A stretch of DNA of 64,000 bases from Actinoplanes italicus (GTDB lineage: Bacteria > Actinomycetota > Actinomycetes > Mycobacteriales > Micromonosporaceae): NCBI RefSeq assembly GCF_003001815.1, contig NZ_PVMZ01000036.1:1-64000 (forward strand). Direction: 5' to 3'. Both the position numbers and the translations under genes were made by a program. Under the pieces are notes generated by a model. The model worked only from the letters and a program-made list of their open reading frames with translations. It did no database searches and was not told the origin of the DNA. Below, in pieces: positions 7,975 through 17,211 of the stretch (positions are counted from its first letter, which is position 1; each line of letters begins with the position of its first letter).

Positions 7975-9579
7975 ATGGCGATTCTGCGGCGGATGCGACT
8001 GGCCGGGCGCCTCGGCGGCGCCTTCCTGATCGTGCTGGTCCTGCTCGGCGTGGCCGTCGGCATCGGCGTCTGGGGGCTGAACAGCCAGTCGGCCACGGCC
8101 GCGCGGCTGGAGCGTTTGCAGCGGCTGCAACACCAGGTGGACGAGCAGAAGTTCTTCAACGGCGACATCTCCGGCTGGCAGATCGCCTACGTGTGGGACA
8201 CCCGCCGGATGAAGCCGGCCGACGCCGTCGGTCCGGACAACGAGAACCGCAAGGGCCTGCAGAACGACATCGGCCTGCTGGAGAAGCTCCTCGCCGACAC
8301 CGACACGGGGGCCATGACCGACGCCGAGCGGGCCGAGTTCGGCAAGCTGGGCGACATGTGGGACCGGTTCAAGGCGACCGACGAGCAGATGGTCGCCCTG
8401 TACGCGGCCGGCCGCCTCGACGACGGCGACAAGCTGCTGCTCGAGGGCAGCTACCCCGTCTACTTCGAGATCAGCGAGACGACCAGCAAGCTGGTGGCCT
8501 CGGTCGTCGCCCGCGCGAGCAAAGCGGCCCAGGACGCTCAGGACGAGGCCGCGTACCTGCGTACCGTCATGATCGTCGTCTTCGTCCTGGCGGTCGTCGC
8601 CGCCGCCGTCTGCACGGTTGCCGTGACCCGCAGCGTCACCGGCCCGGTCAGCCGATTGGTCGAGGTGCTGCGCGGCATGGCCCGGGGCGACCTGACCGTG
8701 CGCCCGGACGTCACCGGCACCGACGAGGTCGCCGTGATGTCCCGTGCCGTGGACGAGGCCGTCGCCGGGGTGAAGGCCACGGTCGCCGAGATCGTCGAGA
8801 ACGGTGGCCGGCTCACCGACGCCTCGGACACCATGCGCCGGGTCAGCCGGGAGATCGACGGCGCCATCGCCGAGGCGGACCAGCAGGCCGGCCTGGCCGC
8901 GGCCGCCGCGAACGGGGTCTCCGGCAACGTGCACACCGTCGCGGCCGGAACCGAGGAGATGGGCTCGGCCATCACCGAGATCTCCCGCAACGCCGCCGAC
9001 GCCGCCCAGGTGGCCACCGACGCGGTCGCCGCGGCCCGGGCCACCAGCGAGACGATCAACCGCCTGGGCGAGTCGTCCGCGCAGATCGGCGACGTGATCG
9101 AGACGATCACCGCGATCGCGTCGCAGACCAACCTGCTGGCGCTGAACGCGACGATCGAGGCGGCCCGCGCCGGCGAGTCCGGCAAGGGGTTCGCCGTGGT
9201 GGCCAGCGAGGTCAAGGACCTGGCCCAGGAGACCGCGCGGGCCACCGAGAAGATCTCCCAGCAGATCGCCGTGATCCAGAGCGACACCGGTCAGGCGGTC
9301 ACCGCGATCGACGAGATCAGCCGGATCATCGAGCAGATCAGCGACTTCCAGACCACCATCGCGTCGGCGGTCGAGGAGCAGAGCGCCACCACGGCCGAGA
9401 TGAACCGCGGGGTGAGCGAGGCCGCCAGCGGTGTCACGGACATCGCGAGCAGCATCGCCAGCGTCGCGCACGGCACCGCGTCGAGCAGGCAGGCGGTCGG
9501 CGAGGTGGCCCGGACCGCCGAGGACGTGCAGTCGCTGGCCGACGGGTTACGGGCAGCCGCGGGGCGATTCTCGATCTAG
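7975..9579 (+). CDS. Methyl-accepting chemotaxis protein
   Basis: About 534 residues from ATG 7975, which has GAGCGGGGG just upstream. Membrane segment 1 lies at about 13-35, then a helical periplasmic sensor domain (four-helix-bundle type), membrane segment 2 at about 195-217, a HAMP domain, and the signalling hairpin whose tip reads IASQTNLLALNATIEAARAGE (about 381-401) followed by GKGFAVVASEVKDLA. It transmits extracellular signals to CheA/CheW, which are not in the window. It lacks an obvious C-terminal CheR-tethering pentapeptide. Presence of a chemoreceptor fits a motile-spore actinomycete. Its last 33 bases overlap the convergent ATPase-domain gene. Confidence 0.9.
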   Translation: MAILRRMRLAGRLGGAFLIVLVLLGVAVGIGVWGLNSQSATAARLERLQRLQHQVDEQKFFNGDISGWQIAYVWDTRRMKPADAVGPDNENRKGLQNDIGLLEKLLADTDTGAMTDAERAEFGKLGDMWDRFKATDEQMVALYAAGRLDDGDKLLLEGSYPVYFEISETTSKLVASVVARASKAAQDAQDEAAYLRTVMIVVFVLAVVAAAVCTVAVTRSVTGPVSRLVEVLRGMARGDLTVRPDVTGTDEVAVMSRAVDEAVAGVKATVAEIVENGGRLTDASDTMRRVSREIDGAIAEADQQAGLAAAAANGVSGNVHTVAAGTEEMGSAITEISRNAADAAQVATDAVAAARATSETINRLGESSAQIGDVIETITAIASQTNLLALNATIEAARAGESGKGFAVVASEVKDLAQETARATEKISQQIAVIQSDTGQAVTAIDEISRIIEQISDFQTTIASAVEEQSATTAEMNRGVSEAASGVTDIASSIASVAHGTASSRQAVGEVARTAEDVQSLADGLRAAAGRFSI

Positions 9580-9951
9580 GTGGGGCAGCTCGACGCGTAC
9601 GCGCTTGCCGCCCTGGTAGTTCTCCACGGTCCAGCCGGCCGACAGCGCCTCGATCAGGGCCATCCCCCGGCCGCCGACCCCGTCCGGGTCACGACGCCGG
9701 GGCACCACCGACGAGCCGTCGGCGACCGACACGATCACCCGGCCGCCGTGTGCCTCCAGCTGCAGGGAGACGCAGCCACCGCCGTGCCGGACGGCGTTGG
9801 TGACCAGTTCGCTGACGACGACGGCAGCCGCGTCGAGCCAGTCGGCATCGTGGAAGCCCCAGCCCTCCAGCACCGCGGCGACGGCCCGGCGGGCGGCAGC
9901 GGGGGCGCTACGGTCCAGTGGAACGTCCAGGTGGGCGGTGAGCTCACTCAT
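9547..9951 (-). CDS. RsbW-like ATP-binding (HATPase_c) protein
   Basis: 134 residues: a stand-alone GHKL ATPase domain with N box VVSELVTNAVRHGGG and a G-box region DPDGVGGRGMALIEALS. These small proteins act as anti-sigma factors or serine kinases, usually with a PP2C/SpoIIE phosphatase. No anti-sigma antagonist is adjacent; the nearest SpoIIE phosphatase is at 61926. The ATG at 9951 gives MSELTAHL; an upstream start would add 18 residues without domain character. It converges on the chemoreceptor gene with a 33-bp overlap. Confidence 0.8.
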   Translation of the reverse strand: MSELTAHLDVPLDRSAPAAARRAVAAVLEGWGFHDADWLDAAAVVVSELVTNAVRHGGGCVSLQLEAHGGRVIVSVADGSSVVPRRRDPDGVGGRGMALIEALSAGWTVENYQGGKRVRVELPHLDRESPRGCP

Positions 9952-10049
9952 GCAAAACCCCGAGATTCGCCTGCGTGCCGACGCACAGTACCCGGCCTCC
10001 GCCACCGACGAAACCTCTGCGGCTTTTAATATGATTTAGGGTTACAAGC

Positions 10050-12020
10050 ATGGCTTCGGTGCTGGTGGTTGAGGACAACCCGGAACATCAGGCGGTGATC
10101 GCCGAGGTGGTCCGCAGGCTCGGTCACCGGCCCATGCTCGCCGACGACGGCCGCGAGGGCCTGGCCGCCGCGGTGGCCGAGCCTCCCGACCTCGTCGTCG
10201 CCGACGTGGACATGCCCCATCTCGACGGCATCCGGATGTGCCGGGCGCTGCGCGAGCACCCGGCCACCGCCACCGTGCCGGTCGTGCTGATCACCGCATA
10301 CCTGCCGCCCGGCGACACCACCCTGGCCTCGGCCGAGGCCGACGCCGTGGTGCCCAAGCCGTTCAGCGTCAAGGAGCTCAGCGAGACGCTGCGGACCTGC
10401 CTGGAGTCGCCGCCGCCCCGGCACGACCCGGCCTTCACCGAGGCGCTGCTGCGCAGCCTGGACGCCGGCGTGGTGGCCTGCGACCTCGACGGCCGGCTCG
10501 TCGTGATCAACCAGGCGGTCCGTGACTTCTTCGGCGACGAGAGCCTCGGCGTGCCGGCCCGCGACTGGGCCGAGCGGTTCGGGCTGCGCCGCCACGACGG
10601 CAGCCCGCTCCCTCCCGACGAGGTGGCGCTCTACCGTGCCCTCGGCGGCGAGGAGATCCGGCACGACGGGGTGCTCGCCCACGACCGGCAGGGCCGGCGC
10701 CGCTGGTTCGCGATCAACGCCCGGCCGGTCCGCGACGCGGGCGGCAACATCCTCGGCGCGGTCGCCGCCGTGCACGACGTCACGGCCGAGCACCATCAGC
10801 ACCAGTACGAGCGGTGCAAGACGGAGGTGCTCAAGGCGCTGGTGCACGCGCCGGACGCCGACCGGGCCGGCACCGAGGTGCTGCGCGCGATCTCGGCCGA
10901 GCTGGGGTGGCCGTACCTGCGGCTGTGGCTGGTGGACCCGGTCACCCAGCGGCTACGGCCGGCCGCCACCCACGTGGCCGAGGGCGCTCCGGTCGTACAG
11001 CTGCCTCCTGTTCTTGATCGTGGGGAAGGGCTGGCCGGGACCTGCTGGGACAACGGTGAGCCGATCTGGGTGCCGGACCTGCGGGCGCCGGACGTGCCGG
11101 TGATGATCGAGGCTGAGCACTACCGGGCCGCCGTGGCCGTGCCGGTGCGCAGCGCGGACGATGTGATCGGCGTGCTCAGCGTCCTGACCGTCGAGCACCA
11201 GGAACCCGACCCGGCCCTGACCGTGCTGCTCAGCGGCATCGCCGGGCACATCGGCGGCTACCTGGAGCGCCGCCGGGCCGAGGAGCTCGCCCACCAGCTG
11301 GCCGCCAGCATCGGCGAGTACATCGCGCTGGTCGGCCACGAGCTGCGCACCCCGCTCACCTCGATCGGCACGTACACCGACCTGATCGCCGAGGAGGCCG
11401 ACGACACCACCGTCGGCGAGGTCCGGGAACTGCTCGGGGTGATCGAGCGCAACAACGCCCGGCTGCGGTCGCTGGTCGAACGGCTGCTCGACCTGTCCGC
11501 GCTGGAGGCCGGCCACGCCCAGCTCACGGTCGGCGACGTCGACCTGGCCGCGGTCGTCACCGAGGCGCTGCCGGGCACCGCGATCCGCACCGACCTACCG
11601 GACCGCCTGATCGTCCCGGGCGACCGCGCCCGGCTGCGGCAGGTCGCCGAGAACCTGATCGGCAACGCGGTCAAGTACAGCCCTGACGGCGCGACCGTGC
11701 ACGTGACCCTGACCGCCGACGAGGACGCCGCGGTCCTGACCGTCAGCGACTCCGGCATCGGCATCCCGGCCGCCGAGCGCGACCGGCTCTTCGCCCGCCT
11801 CTACCGCGCCACCAACGCCCGGCACAGCGGCATCCCCGGCGCCGGGCTCGGCCTGGCACTCAGCCGCACCATCGTCGAGCTGCACCGCGGTGCCATCACG
11901 CTGAGCGGCAACGACGGCGGCGGCACGGTGGCCACGGTCCGGCTTCCCCGCCGGACCGGGACTTCCGGCCCTGCCCGGCCGGCCGGCCCGGACGAGACGC
12001 TGGGAGGGAACCACCAGTAG
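10050..12020 (+). CDS. Hybrid sensor kinase: receiver-PAS-GAF-histidine kinase
   Basis: 656 residues. An N-terminal receiver has Asp52 in VVADVDMPHLDG; a PAS domain (about 125-245, LRSLDAGVVACDLDGRLVVI) and a GAF domain (about 260-405) follow. The kinase core has His430 in GHELRTPLTSIGTYTDLI, N box NLIGNAVKYSPDG and GAGLGLALSRTI. There are no membrane segments, so sensing is cytosolic; PAS/GAF could bind a redox or gas ligand but no ligand residue can be assigned. The pfl genes start 17 bp downstream on the same strand, suggesting co-transcription and control linked to oxygen or energy state (inference). The intergenic DNA before it (9952-10049) ends in an AT-rich stretch that may be its promoter. 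Confidence 0.85.
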   Translation: MASVLVVEDNPEHQAVIAEVVRRLGHRPMLADDGREGLAAAVAEPPDLVVADVDMPHLDGIRMCRALREHPATATVPVVLITAYLPPGDTTLASAEADAVVPKPFSVKELSETLRTCLESPPPRHDPAFTEALLRSLDAGVVACDLDGRLVVINQAVRDFFGDESLGVPARDWAERFGLRRHDGSPLPPDEVALYRALGGEEIRHDGVLAHDRQGRRRWFAINARPVRDAGGNILGAVAAVHDVTAEHHQHQYERCKTEVLKALVHAPDADRAGTEVLRAISAELGWPYLRLWLVDPVTQRLRPAATHVAEGAPVVQLPPVLDRGEGLAGTCWDNGEPIWVPDLRAPDVPVMIEAEHYRAAVAVPVRSADDVIGVLSVLTVEHQEPDPALTVLLSGIAGHIGGYLERRRAEELAHQLAASIGEYIALVGHELRTPLTSIGTYTDLIAEEADDTTVGEVRELLGVIERNNARLRSLVERLLDLSALEAGHAQLTVGDVDLAAVVTEALPGTAIRTDLPDRLIVPGDRARLRQVAENLIGNAVKYSPDGATVHVTLTADEDAAVLTVSDSGIGIPAAERDRLFARLYRATNARHSGIPGAGLGLALSRTIVELHRGAITLSGNDGGGTVATVRLPRRTGTSGPARPAGPDETLGGNHQ

Positions 12021-12037
12021 GGACAGGGGAGGCGGAC

Positions 12038-14263
12038 ATGGACGCGTGGCGCGGTTTCGCGGGCACGACCTGGCAGACCGGCATCGACGTGGCCGGGTTC
12101 ATCCATGACAACGTGCGGCCGTACGACGGCGACGCCGCCTTCCTCGCCGGGCCGACCGAGCGCACCACGAGGATCTGGGCCACGCTGTCCGAGATGTTCG
12201 TGAAGGAGCGCGCCGACGGCATCTACGACGCCGACGCGTCGACGCCCTCGTCGATCACCGCGCACGCGCCCGGTTACATCGACCGGGACGCCGAACTGAT
12301 CGTCGGCCTGCAGACCGACGCCCCGCTGCGCCGTGCCATCATGCCCGCCGGCGGGCTGCGGATGGTCGAGGGCGGCCTCGCGGCGTACGGGCGTGAACTC
12401 CCCGGCGACATCAGGAAGATCTTCACGGACTACCGCAAGACCCACAACGCGGGCGTCTTCGACGCGTACCCCGCCGACGTGCTCGCCGCCCGCCGATCGC
12501 ACATCATCACCGGCCTGCCCGACGCGTACGGCCGCGGCCGGATCATCGGCGACTACCGCCGGGTCGCCCTCTACGGCGTCGACCGCCTGATCGAGGACCG
12601 GAAGCGGATCAAGAGGTCGCTGAACGACCGGCGGTCGGTCGCCGACGTGATCCGCGACCGGGAGGAGCTCTCCGAGCAGATCCGCGCGCTGGGCGAACTC
12701 AAGACGATGGCCGCCTCGTACGGCCACGACATCTCCGGCCCGGCGACCACCGCTCAGGAGGCCGTCCAGTGGCTGTACTTCGCCTACCTGGCCGCCACCA
12801 AGGAGCAGAACGGCGCGGCCATGTCGCTGGGCCGCACCTCGACGTTCCTGGACGTCTACCTCGCCCGTGACCTGGACGAGGGCCGGATCACCGAGGAGTT
12901 CGCCCAGGAGCTGATCGACGACTTCGTCATCAAGCTGCGGATCGTGCGGTTCCTGCGCACCCCGGAATACGACGAGCTGTTCTCCGGCGACCCGACCTGG
13001 GTGACCGAGTCCATCGGGGGCATGGGCGCCGACGGTCGGCCGCTGGTGACCCGGACCAGCTTCCGCTACCTGCAGACGCTCTACAACCTGGGGGCGGCGC
13101 CGGAGCCGAACATGACGGTGCTGTGGTCGCGGCGGCTCCCTCGCGGATTCAAGGAGTTCTGCGCGCGGGTCAGCATCGACACGAGCAGCATCCAGTACGA
13201 GAACGACGACCTGCTGCGGCCGTACCTCAGCGACGACGCGGCGATCGCCTGCTGCGTGTCCGGGATGCGGGTCGGCAAGGACATGCAGTTCTTCGGCGCC
13301 CGGGCCAACATGGCGAAGGCGCTGCTGTACGCGATCAACGGCGGCCGCGACGAGATCAGCGGCGCGCAGGTGGCACCTTTCAGGAAACCGCTGGGTGACG
13401 ACGTCCTGGACTACGACGAGGTCTTCGAGGCCTACGACAGGACGCTCGACTGGCTCGCCGAGGTCTACGTCGACGCGCTCAACGTCATCCACTACATGCA
13501 CGACAGGTACGCGTACGAGCGCCTCGAGATGGCCCTGCACGACTACCCGGCGCACCGGTTCCTGGCCACCGGCATCGCCGGCCTCTCGGTCGCCGTGGAC
13601 AGCCTGTCGGCGATCAGATACGCCCAGGTCAAGCCGGTCCGCGACGAGACCGGGCTGGTCGTCGACTACACGGTGGACGGCGAGTACCCGACGTTCGGCA
13701 ACAACGACGACCGGGTCGACACGATCGCGGTGGACCTGGTCGGCCGGTTCATGGAGAAGATCCGCCGGCAGCCGATGTACCGCGGCGCCGAGCCGAGCCT
13801 GTCGGTCCTGACGATCACGTCGAACGTCGTGTACGGCAAGCACACCGGCAACACACCCGACGGGCGCCGTCTCGGCGAGCCGTTCGCGCCCGGCGCCAAC
13901 CCGATGAACGGCCGGGACAAGCACGGACTGGTGGCGGCCGCGCTGTCGGTGGCGAAGCTGCCGTACCGCAGCGCCCGCGACGGCATCTCGCTGACCATCA
14001 CGTCGACCCCGGACGGTCTCGGGCGCACGAAGGAGGAGCAGGCCGGCAACCTGGTCGGTGTCCTCGACGGGTACACCGACGGGCAGGGCTTCCACATGAA
14101 CGTCAACGTGCTCGACCGGGCCACCCTGGAGGACGCGATGGAACATCCTGAGAAGTATCCGCAGCTCACGATCCGGGTGTCGGGTTACGCGGTCAACTTC
14201 GTCCGGCTCACCAGGGCCCAGCAGCGCGACGTCATCTCACGCACGTTCCACGGCTCGTTGTGA
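12038..14263 (+). CDS. pflB: Pyruvate formate-lyase (formate C-acetyltransferase)
   Basis: 741 residues, slightly shorter than the 760-residue E. coli enzyme. It cleaves pyruvate with CoA to acetyl-CoA and formate by glycyl-radical chemistry under anoxia. The catalytic Cys-Cys pair is at 405-406 (AIACCVSGMRVGKDMQFFGAR) and the glycyl-radical site is Gly716 in RVSGYAVNFVRLT near the C-terminus. Both key motifs are intact, so it should be a true PFL rather than a diol dehydratase or other glycyl-radical enzyme. SD GGGGAGG precedes ATG 12038. The activase gene overlaps its stop as GTGA. PFL is unusual in a mainly aerobic actinomycete and implies a microaerobic or dormancy role. Confidence 0.93.
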   Translation: MDAWRGFAGTTWQTGIDVAGFIHDNVRPYDGDAAFLAGPTERTTRIWATLSEMFVKERADGIYDADASTPSSITAHAPGYIDRDAELIVGLQTDAPLRRAIMPAGGLRMVEGGLAAYGRELPGDIRKIFTDYRKTHNAGVFDAYPADVLAARRSHIITGLPDAYGRGRIIGDYRRVALYGVDRLIEDRKRIKRSLNDRRSVADVIRDREELSEQIRALGELKTMAASYGHDISGPATTAQEAVQWLYFAYLAATKEQNGAAMSLGRTSTFLDVYLARDLDEGRITEEFAQELIDDFVIKLRIVRFLRTPEYDELFSGDPTWVTESIGGMGADGRPLVTRTSFRYLQTLYNLGAAPEPNMTVLWSRRLPRGFKEFCARVSIDTSSIQYENDDLLRPYLSDDAAIACCVSGMRVGKDMQFFGARANMAKALLYAINGGRDEISGAQVAPFRKPLGDDVLDYDEVFEAYDRTLDWLAEVYVDALNVIHYMHDRYAYERLEMALHDYPAHRFLATGIAGLSVAVDSLSAIRYAQVKPVRDETGLVVDYTVDGEYPTFGNNDDRVDTIAVDLVGRFMEKIRRQPMYRGAEPSLSVLTITSNVVYGKHTGNTPDGRRLGEPFAPGANPMNGRDKHGLVAAALSVAKLPYRSARDGISLTITSTPDGLGRTKEEQAGNLVGVLDGYTDGQGFHMNVNVLDRATLEDAMEHPEKYPQLTIRVSGYAVNFVRLTRAQQRDVISRTFHGSL

Positions 14264-14982
14264 GCGTCCACTCGTTCGACGTGTCGACGGGTGTCGACGG
14301 GCCGGGCACGCGATTCGTCGTCTTCCTGGCCGGGTGCCCGCTGCGCTGCCAGTACTGTCACAGCCCCGACACCTGGTACCGGCGCAGCGGGCGCCCCATG
14401 GACGCCGACGAGCTGATGTCCGAGATCGCGCGATACGAGCGTTTCATCAAGGTGGCGCGGGGCGGCGTCACGGTCTCCGGCGGCGAGGCACTTCAACAGC
14501 CCGATCTCGTACGGGAGATCTTCACCCGTTGCCACGAGAAGGGCATCCACACCGCTCTCGACACCAGCGGATACCTCGGCGCCAAGGCGTCCGGCGAACT
14601 GCTCGACGTCACCGATCTGGTGCTGCTGGACATCAAGGCCGGTGACGAGGAGACGTACCACGAGGTCACCCGGACCGGGACGCTCGCGCCGACGATCGAG
14701 TTCGCGCACCGCCTCGCGGAGCGTGGCATCCCGATCTGGGTCCGTTTCGTCCTCGTCCCGGGTCTCACGGACAGTGTCGAGAACGTGGAGGCGGTCGCCG
14801 CGATCGCCGCGTCGATCTCCACCGTGGAACGGGTCGAGGTGCTGCCGTTCCACCGGCTGGGCGCGGCCAAGTACGCCGCCCTCAACCAGCCGTTCCCACT
14901 GGCCGGCACGCCGGCACCGTCCGCGGAGCTGCTCGATCGCGTCCGTGCCCAGTTCCGCGCCCACGGCCTGACCGTCTACTGA
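14260..14982 (+). CDS. pflA: Pyruvate formate-lyase-activating enzyme (radical SAM)
   Basis: 240 residues. The radical-SAM cluster motif is Cys26-x3-Cys30-x2-Cys33 (GCPLRCQYCHSPDTW), followed by the GGE-type SAM-binding segment GGVTVSGGEALQQPD. It abstracts hydrogen from Gly716 of the adjacent PFL using SAM and a 4Fe-4S cluster. It has no second ferredoxin-like cluster insert, so it belongs with PFL activases rather than glycerol-dehydratase activases. Start GTG 14260 overlaps the pflB stop by four bases, ensuring co-expression. Its 3' end overlaps a short convergent ORF by seven bases. Confidence 0.93.
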   Translation: MSVHSFDVSTGVDGPGTRFVVFLAGCPLRCQYCHSPDTWYRRSGRPMDADELMSEIARYERFIKVARGGVTVSGGEALQQPDLVREIFTRCHEKGIHTALDTSGYLGAKASGELLDVTDLVLLDIKAGDEETYHEVTRTGTLAPTIEFAHRLAERGIPIWVRFVLVPGLTDSVENVEAVAAIAASISTVERVEVLPFHRLGAAKYAALNQPFPLAGTPAPSAELLDRVRAQFRAHGLTVY

Positions 14983-15104
14983 CGGTGGCCGGCCGCTGCG
15001 GATTCCGGCCGTACGCAGGTGGACGTGCCGTGGTCCTCCAGCGGCCCGAGCCGCACCTCGGCGTCGAACGCCGCCTCCAGGCCGGGCACCGCCGGGGCGG
15101 TCAT
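14976..15104 (-). CDS. Short ORF coupled to the CocE hydrolase, possible gene remnant
   Basis: 42 residues beginning MTAPAVPGLEAAFDAEVRLG and ending ESAAAGHRQ. Its ATG overlaps the hydrolase TGA as ATGA (15101-15104), the normal spacing for coupled genes in this window, with GGAGG a few bases upstream. The sequence looks like the start of a longer protein that now stops early, close to pflA. I do not recognise a family. It may be a truncated third gene of the MarR-hydrolase operon or a chance frame. Confidence 0.35.
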   Translation of the reverse strand: MTAPAVPGLEAAFDAEVRLGPLEDHGTSTCVRPESAAAGHRQ

Positions 15105-16756
15105 GCCCTCCACACCGGCAGGTCGAGGTGTGACGGGCGGACCGGGTCGTGGGAGATCTCCTGCGTGGCCGGGAACACCGCCGCCGCGGTGGCGGCCGGC
15201 TCGCCGGAGCCCGGGTTGCGGGCATACCGCGGATGGGCCCCGGAGCTGACCTGCACACTGATCCGGTGGCCGGCCGCGAAGGTGTGGAACGCCGGCCACA
15301 GCTCCACCTCGGCCTCCTGGAAGTCGTCACCGGTCGGGCCGATGCGGCGGATCGCGTCGCACACGGTCATCGACCGGCCGTCCGGGTGTACGTCGCAGAC
15401 CCGGACGAAGACGTCGGCGCTCGGCTGCGACGACCGGAACAGGATCCGGGCCACCGGGGTTCCGGCGATCGTCACGGCCTCCGGCAGCGGGTCACCGCGG
15501 AACACGGCCACGTCGGGCCGGGCCTCGTGGGCGGCGTTGTCGACGGGGCCGGAGTCCGGCAGCAGGCTGGGACCGCCGAGGGCCGGGGTGGGGTCGTCGG
15601 GGTCGTAGACGTAGGCCGTCACTCCGCCGTCGTCCGGCGGAGCCGGGTGGAGGCGGCCGGAGGCGTGCAGGTGCCAGGTCTCGGTGGTGGCGCCGGGCGG
15701 CGGCCAGGACGGCAGGTCGTGCCAGATGCCGGCTCCGGTCCGGAAGGCCCGGACCGGAGCGGGGCGCGCGTCGGGCGTACCCGCGAAATGGCCTTTGAGA
15801 AAGGCCGTCGTCTCGGAGACCGCCGGAGCACCCATGCCGCGGGAGAGGTGGCCCCATGGTCCGATGGTGAGCCGCGGCGGGCGACCGGCGGCGGCGAGTG
15901 CGGAGTAGTCGCGCACCTGCCAGGGCAGGAAGATGTCGTACCAGCCGGTGATCATGTAGACCGGGGCGGTCACGTCCGGCACCGAGGCGGTGTGCGACTG
16001 CCGGGTCCAGTACCCGTCGGTGAGGTGCTCGTGCCGGACCCAGTCCCGGTACCAGGGGATCTCCCGGCCCGCCGCGGCCACGTCGCCGCCGGTCAGCGGG
16101 AGCACGCCGAACGCTTTGCGCAGACGCGGGTCGGGCCGGATCTGGCCGAGGATCATGGCGAGGAGCTCGCGGTTGATCATCCGGCTCATCATCTGGCTCC
16201 AACCGAGCGCGTTGCGTAGCGCGAACGCCCCGTTGTCCCAGGTGATGGCTCCGAAGTCGGGCATCGTGGTGATGAGGCAGAGGGCGTCCGGAGCGGTTCC
16301 CGGCTCCTCGCGCTGGAGCCTGCCGGCGACCGCCCACTGGGTGAAGCCCATGTAGCTGGCACCGAATGTGACCACCGGGCCGGCGCACCAGGGCTGGGCG
16401 CGCACCCAGCGATGGGTGGCGATGCCGTCGCGCTGCTCGTCGATCTGCGGGGTGAACGTGCCGCCCGAGCCCCAGGTGCCCCGGCAGCTCTGGAACAGCA
16501 CCGGGAAACCCTCCCGGGCCAGGGCCCGGGCCTGCCCGGCGACCGGGCCGCTGCGGCCGTACGGTCCGCGGATCAGCACGACCGGCAGGTTCTCCTCCGA
16601 GCCGATCGGCAGGATCAGATCGGCGAGCAGTTCCACGCCGTCGTCCATCGGAACCCGCAGGTTCTTCCGGATCCGGACGTCGTAGGGGCCGGGTACGAGG
16701 CCGGAGAGGGTCCGCGATTGCACCCATCGGGAGAATCGCTGTCGCAGCGTGCTCAT
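15101..16756 (-). CDS. CocE/NonD family hydrolase (X-Pro dipeptidyl-peptidase S15 fold)
   Basis: 551 residues. The N-terminal alpha/beta-hydrolase domain starts RKNLRVPMDDGVELLADLI and has the nucleophile Ser134 in TFGASYMGFTQW. A C-terminal jelly-roll domain (about 320-551) contains ARILFRSSQPSADVFVRVCDV and HRISVQVSSGAHPRYARNP, as in cocaine esterase and glutaryl acylases. It hydrolyses an ester or amide bond; substrate unknown. No signal peptide is seen, so it is probably cytoplasmic. Its start codon overlaps the stop of the MarR gene upstream, so it is co-expressed with, and probably regulated by, that repressor. Confidence 0.88.
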   Translation of the reverse strand: MSTLRQRFSRWVQSRTLSGLVPGPYDVRIRKNLRVPMDDGVELLADLILPIGSEENLPVVLIRGPYGRSGPVAGQARALAREGFPVLFQSCRGTWGSGGTFTPQIDEQRDGIATHRWVRAQPWCAGPVVTFGASYMGFTQWAVAGRLQREEPGTAPDALCLITTMPDFGAITWDNGAFALRNALGWSQMMSRMINRELLAMILGQIRPDPRLRKAFGVLPLTGGDVAAAGREIPWYRDWVRHEHLTDGYWTRQSHTASVPDVTAPVYMITGWYDIFLPWQVRDYSALAAAGRPPRLTIGPWGHLSRGMGAPAVSETTAFLKGHFAGTPDARPAPVRAFRTGAGIWHDLPSWPPPGATTETWHLHASGRLHPAPPDDGGVTAYVYDPDDPTPALGGPSLLPDSGPVDNAAHEARPDVAVFRGDPLPEAVTIAGTPVARILFRSSQPSADVFVRVCDVHPDGRSMTVCDAIRRIGPTGDDFQEAEVELWPAFHTFAAGHRISVQVSSGAHPRYARNPGSGEPAATAAAVFPATQEISHDPVRPSHLDLPVWRA

Positions 16757-17211
16757 CAGATGTCCTTCGGAGACGGCCGGCTCAGGGCGTCGCGCAGGCG
16801 TTCCAGGGCCGGGAGGGCGGCGGTGAGGGCCTCGCGGTCCTCCGGGGTGAGGGTTGCGGCGGCCGCGGAGACGAGATCCCCGCCTGCCCGGTCGAAGCGG
16901 TCGAACAGGTCCAGGGCCTTCGCGGTGACGACGACCTCGACGTGGCGGCGGTTGCCGGGGCGGGGACGGCGTTCGACCAGCCCGTTCGCCTCCATGGCGG
17001 TGAGCAGGTTGCTGACCGTCGGACGGCTCAGCCCGAGCCGTCCGGCCAGCTCACCGGGCGAACTCGCGGTGTCGCGGGGCAGCGCCCGGATGATCTCGAT
17101 CTGTGCGTCCGGGATCTCCGGCAGGTGCTCGGCGTCGCGGGCCGCCGAGAGCAGGGTGCGCCGCAGCGGGGAGATGACCGCCGCGAGCCGGGCGGCGTCG
17201 AGGGCGGTCAT
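16756..17211 (-). CDS. MarR-family transcriptional regulator
   Basis: 151 residues, the normal MarR length. A winged helix-turn-helix is visible (SPGELAGRLGLSRPTVSNLLTAMEANGLVERRPRPGNRRHVEVVVT), with the beta-wing rich in Arg; flanking helices form the dimer interface. It likely represses its own operon (flavin monooxygenase remnant, marR, hydrolase), binding near the palindromic sequence at 17646-17673. Its start overlaps the end of the flavin gene and its stop overlaps the hydrolase start. The effector is unknown. Confidence 0.88.
   Translation of the reverse strand: MTALDAARLAAVISPLRRTLLSAARDAEHLPEIPDAQIEIIRALPRDTASSPGELAGRLGLSRPTVSNLLTAMEANGLVERRPRPGNRRHVEVVVTAKALDLFDRFDRAGGDLVSAAAATLTPEDREALTAALPALERLRDALSRPSPKDI

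Noticed and set aside
11801..14146. Long minus-strand open frame opposite pflB
   Set aside because: Composition-driven shadow; pflB carries all catalytic residues and operon structure.
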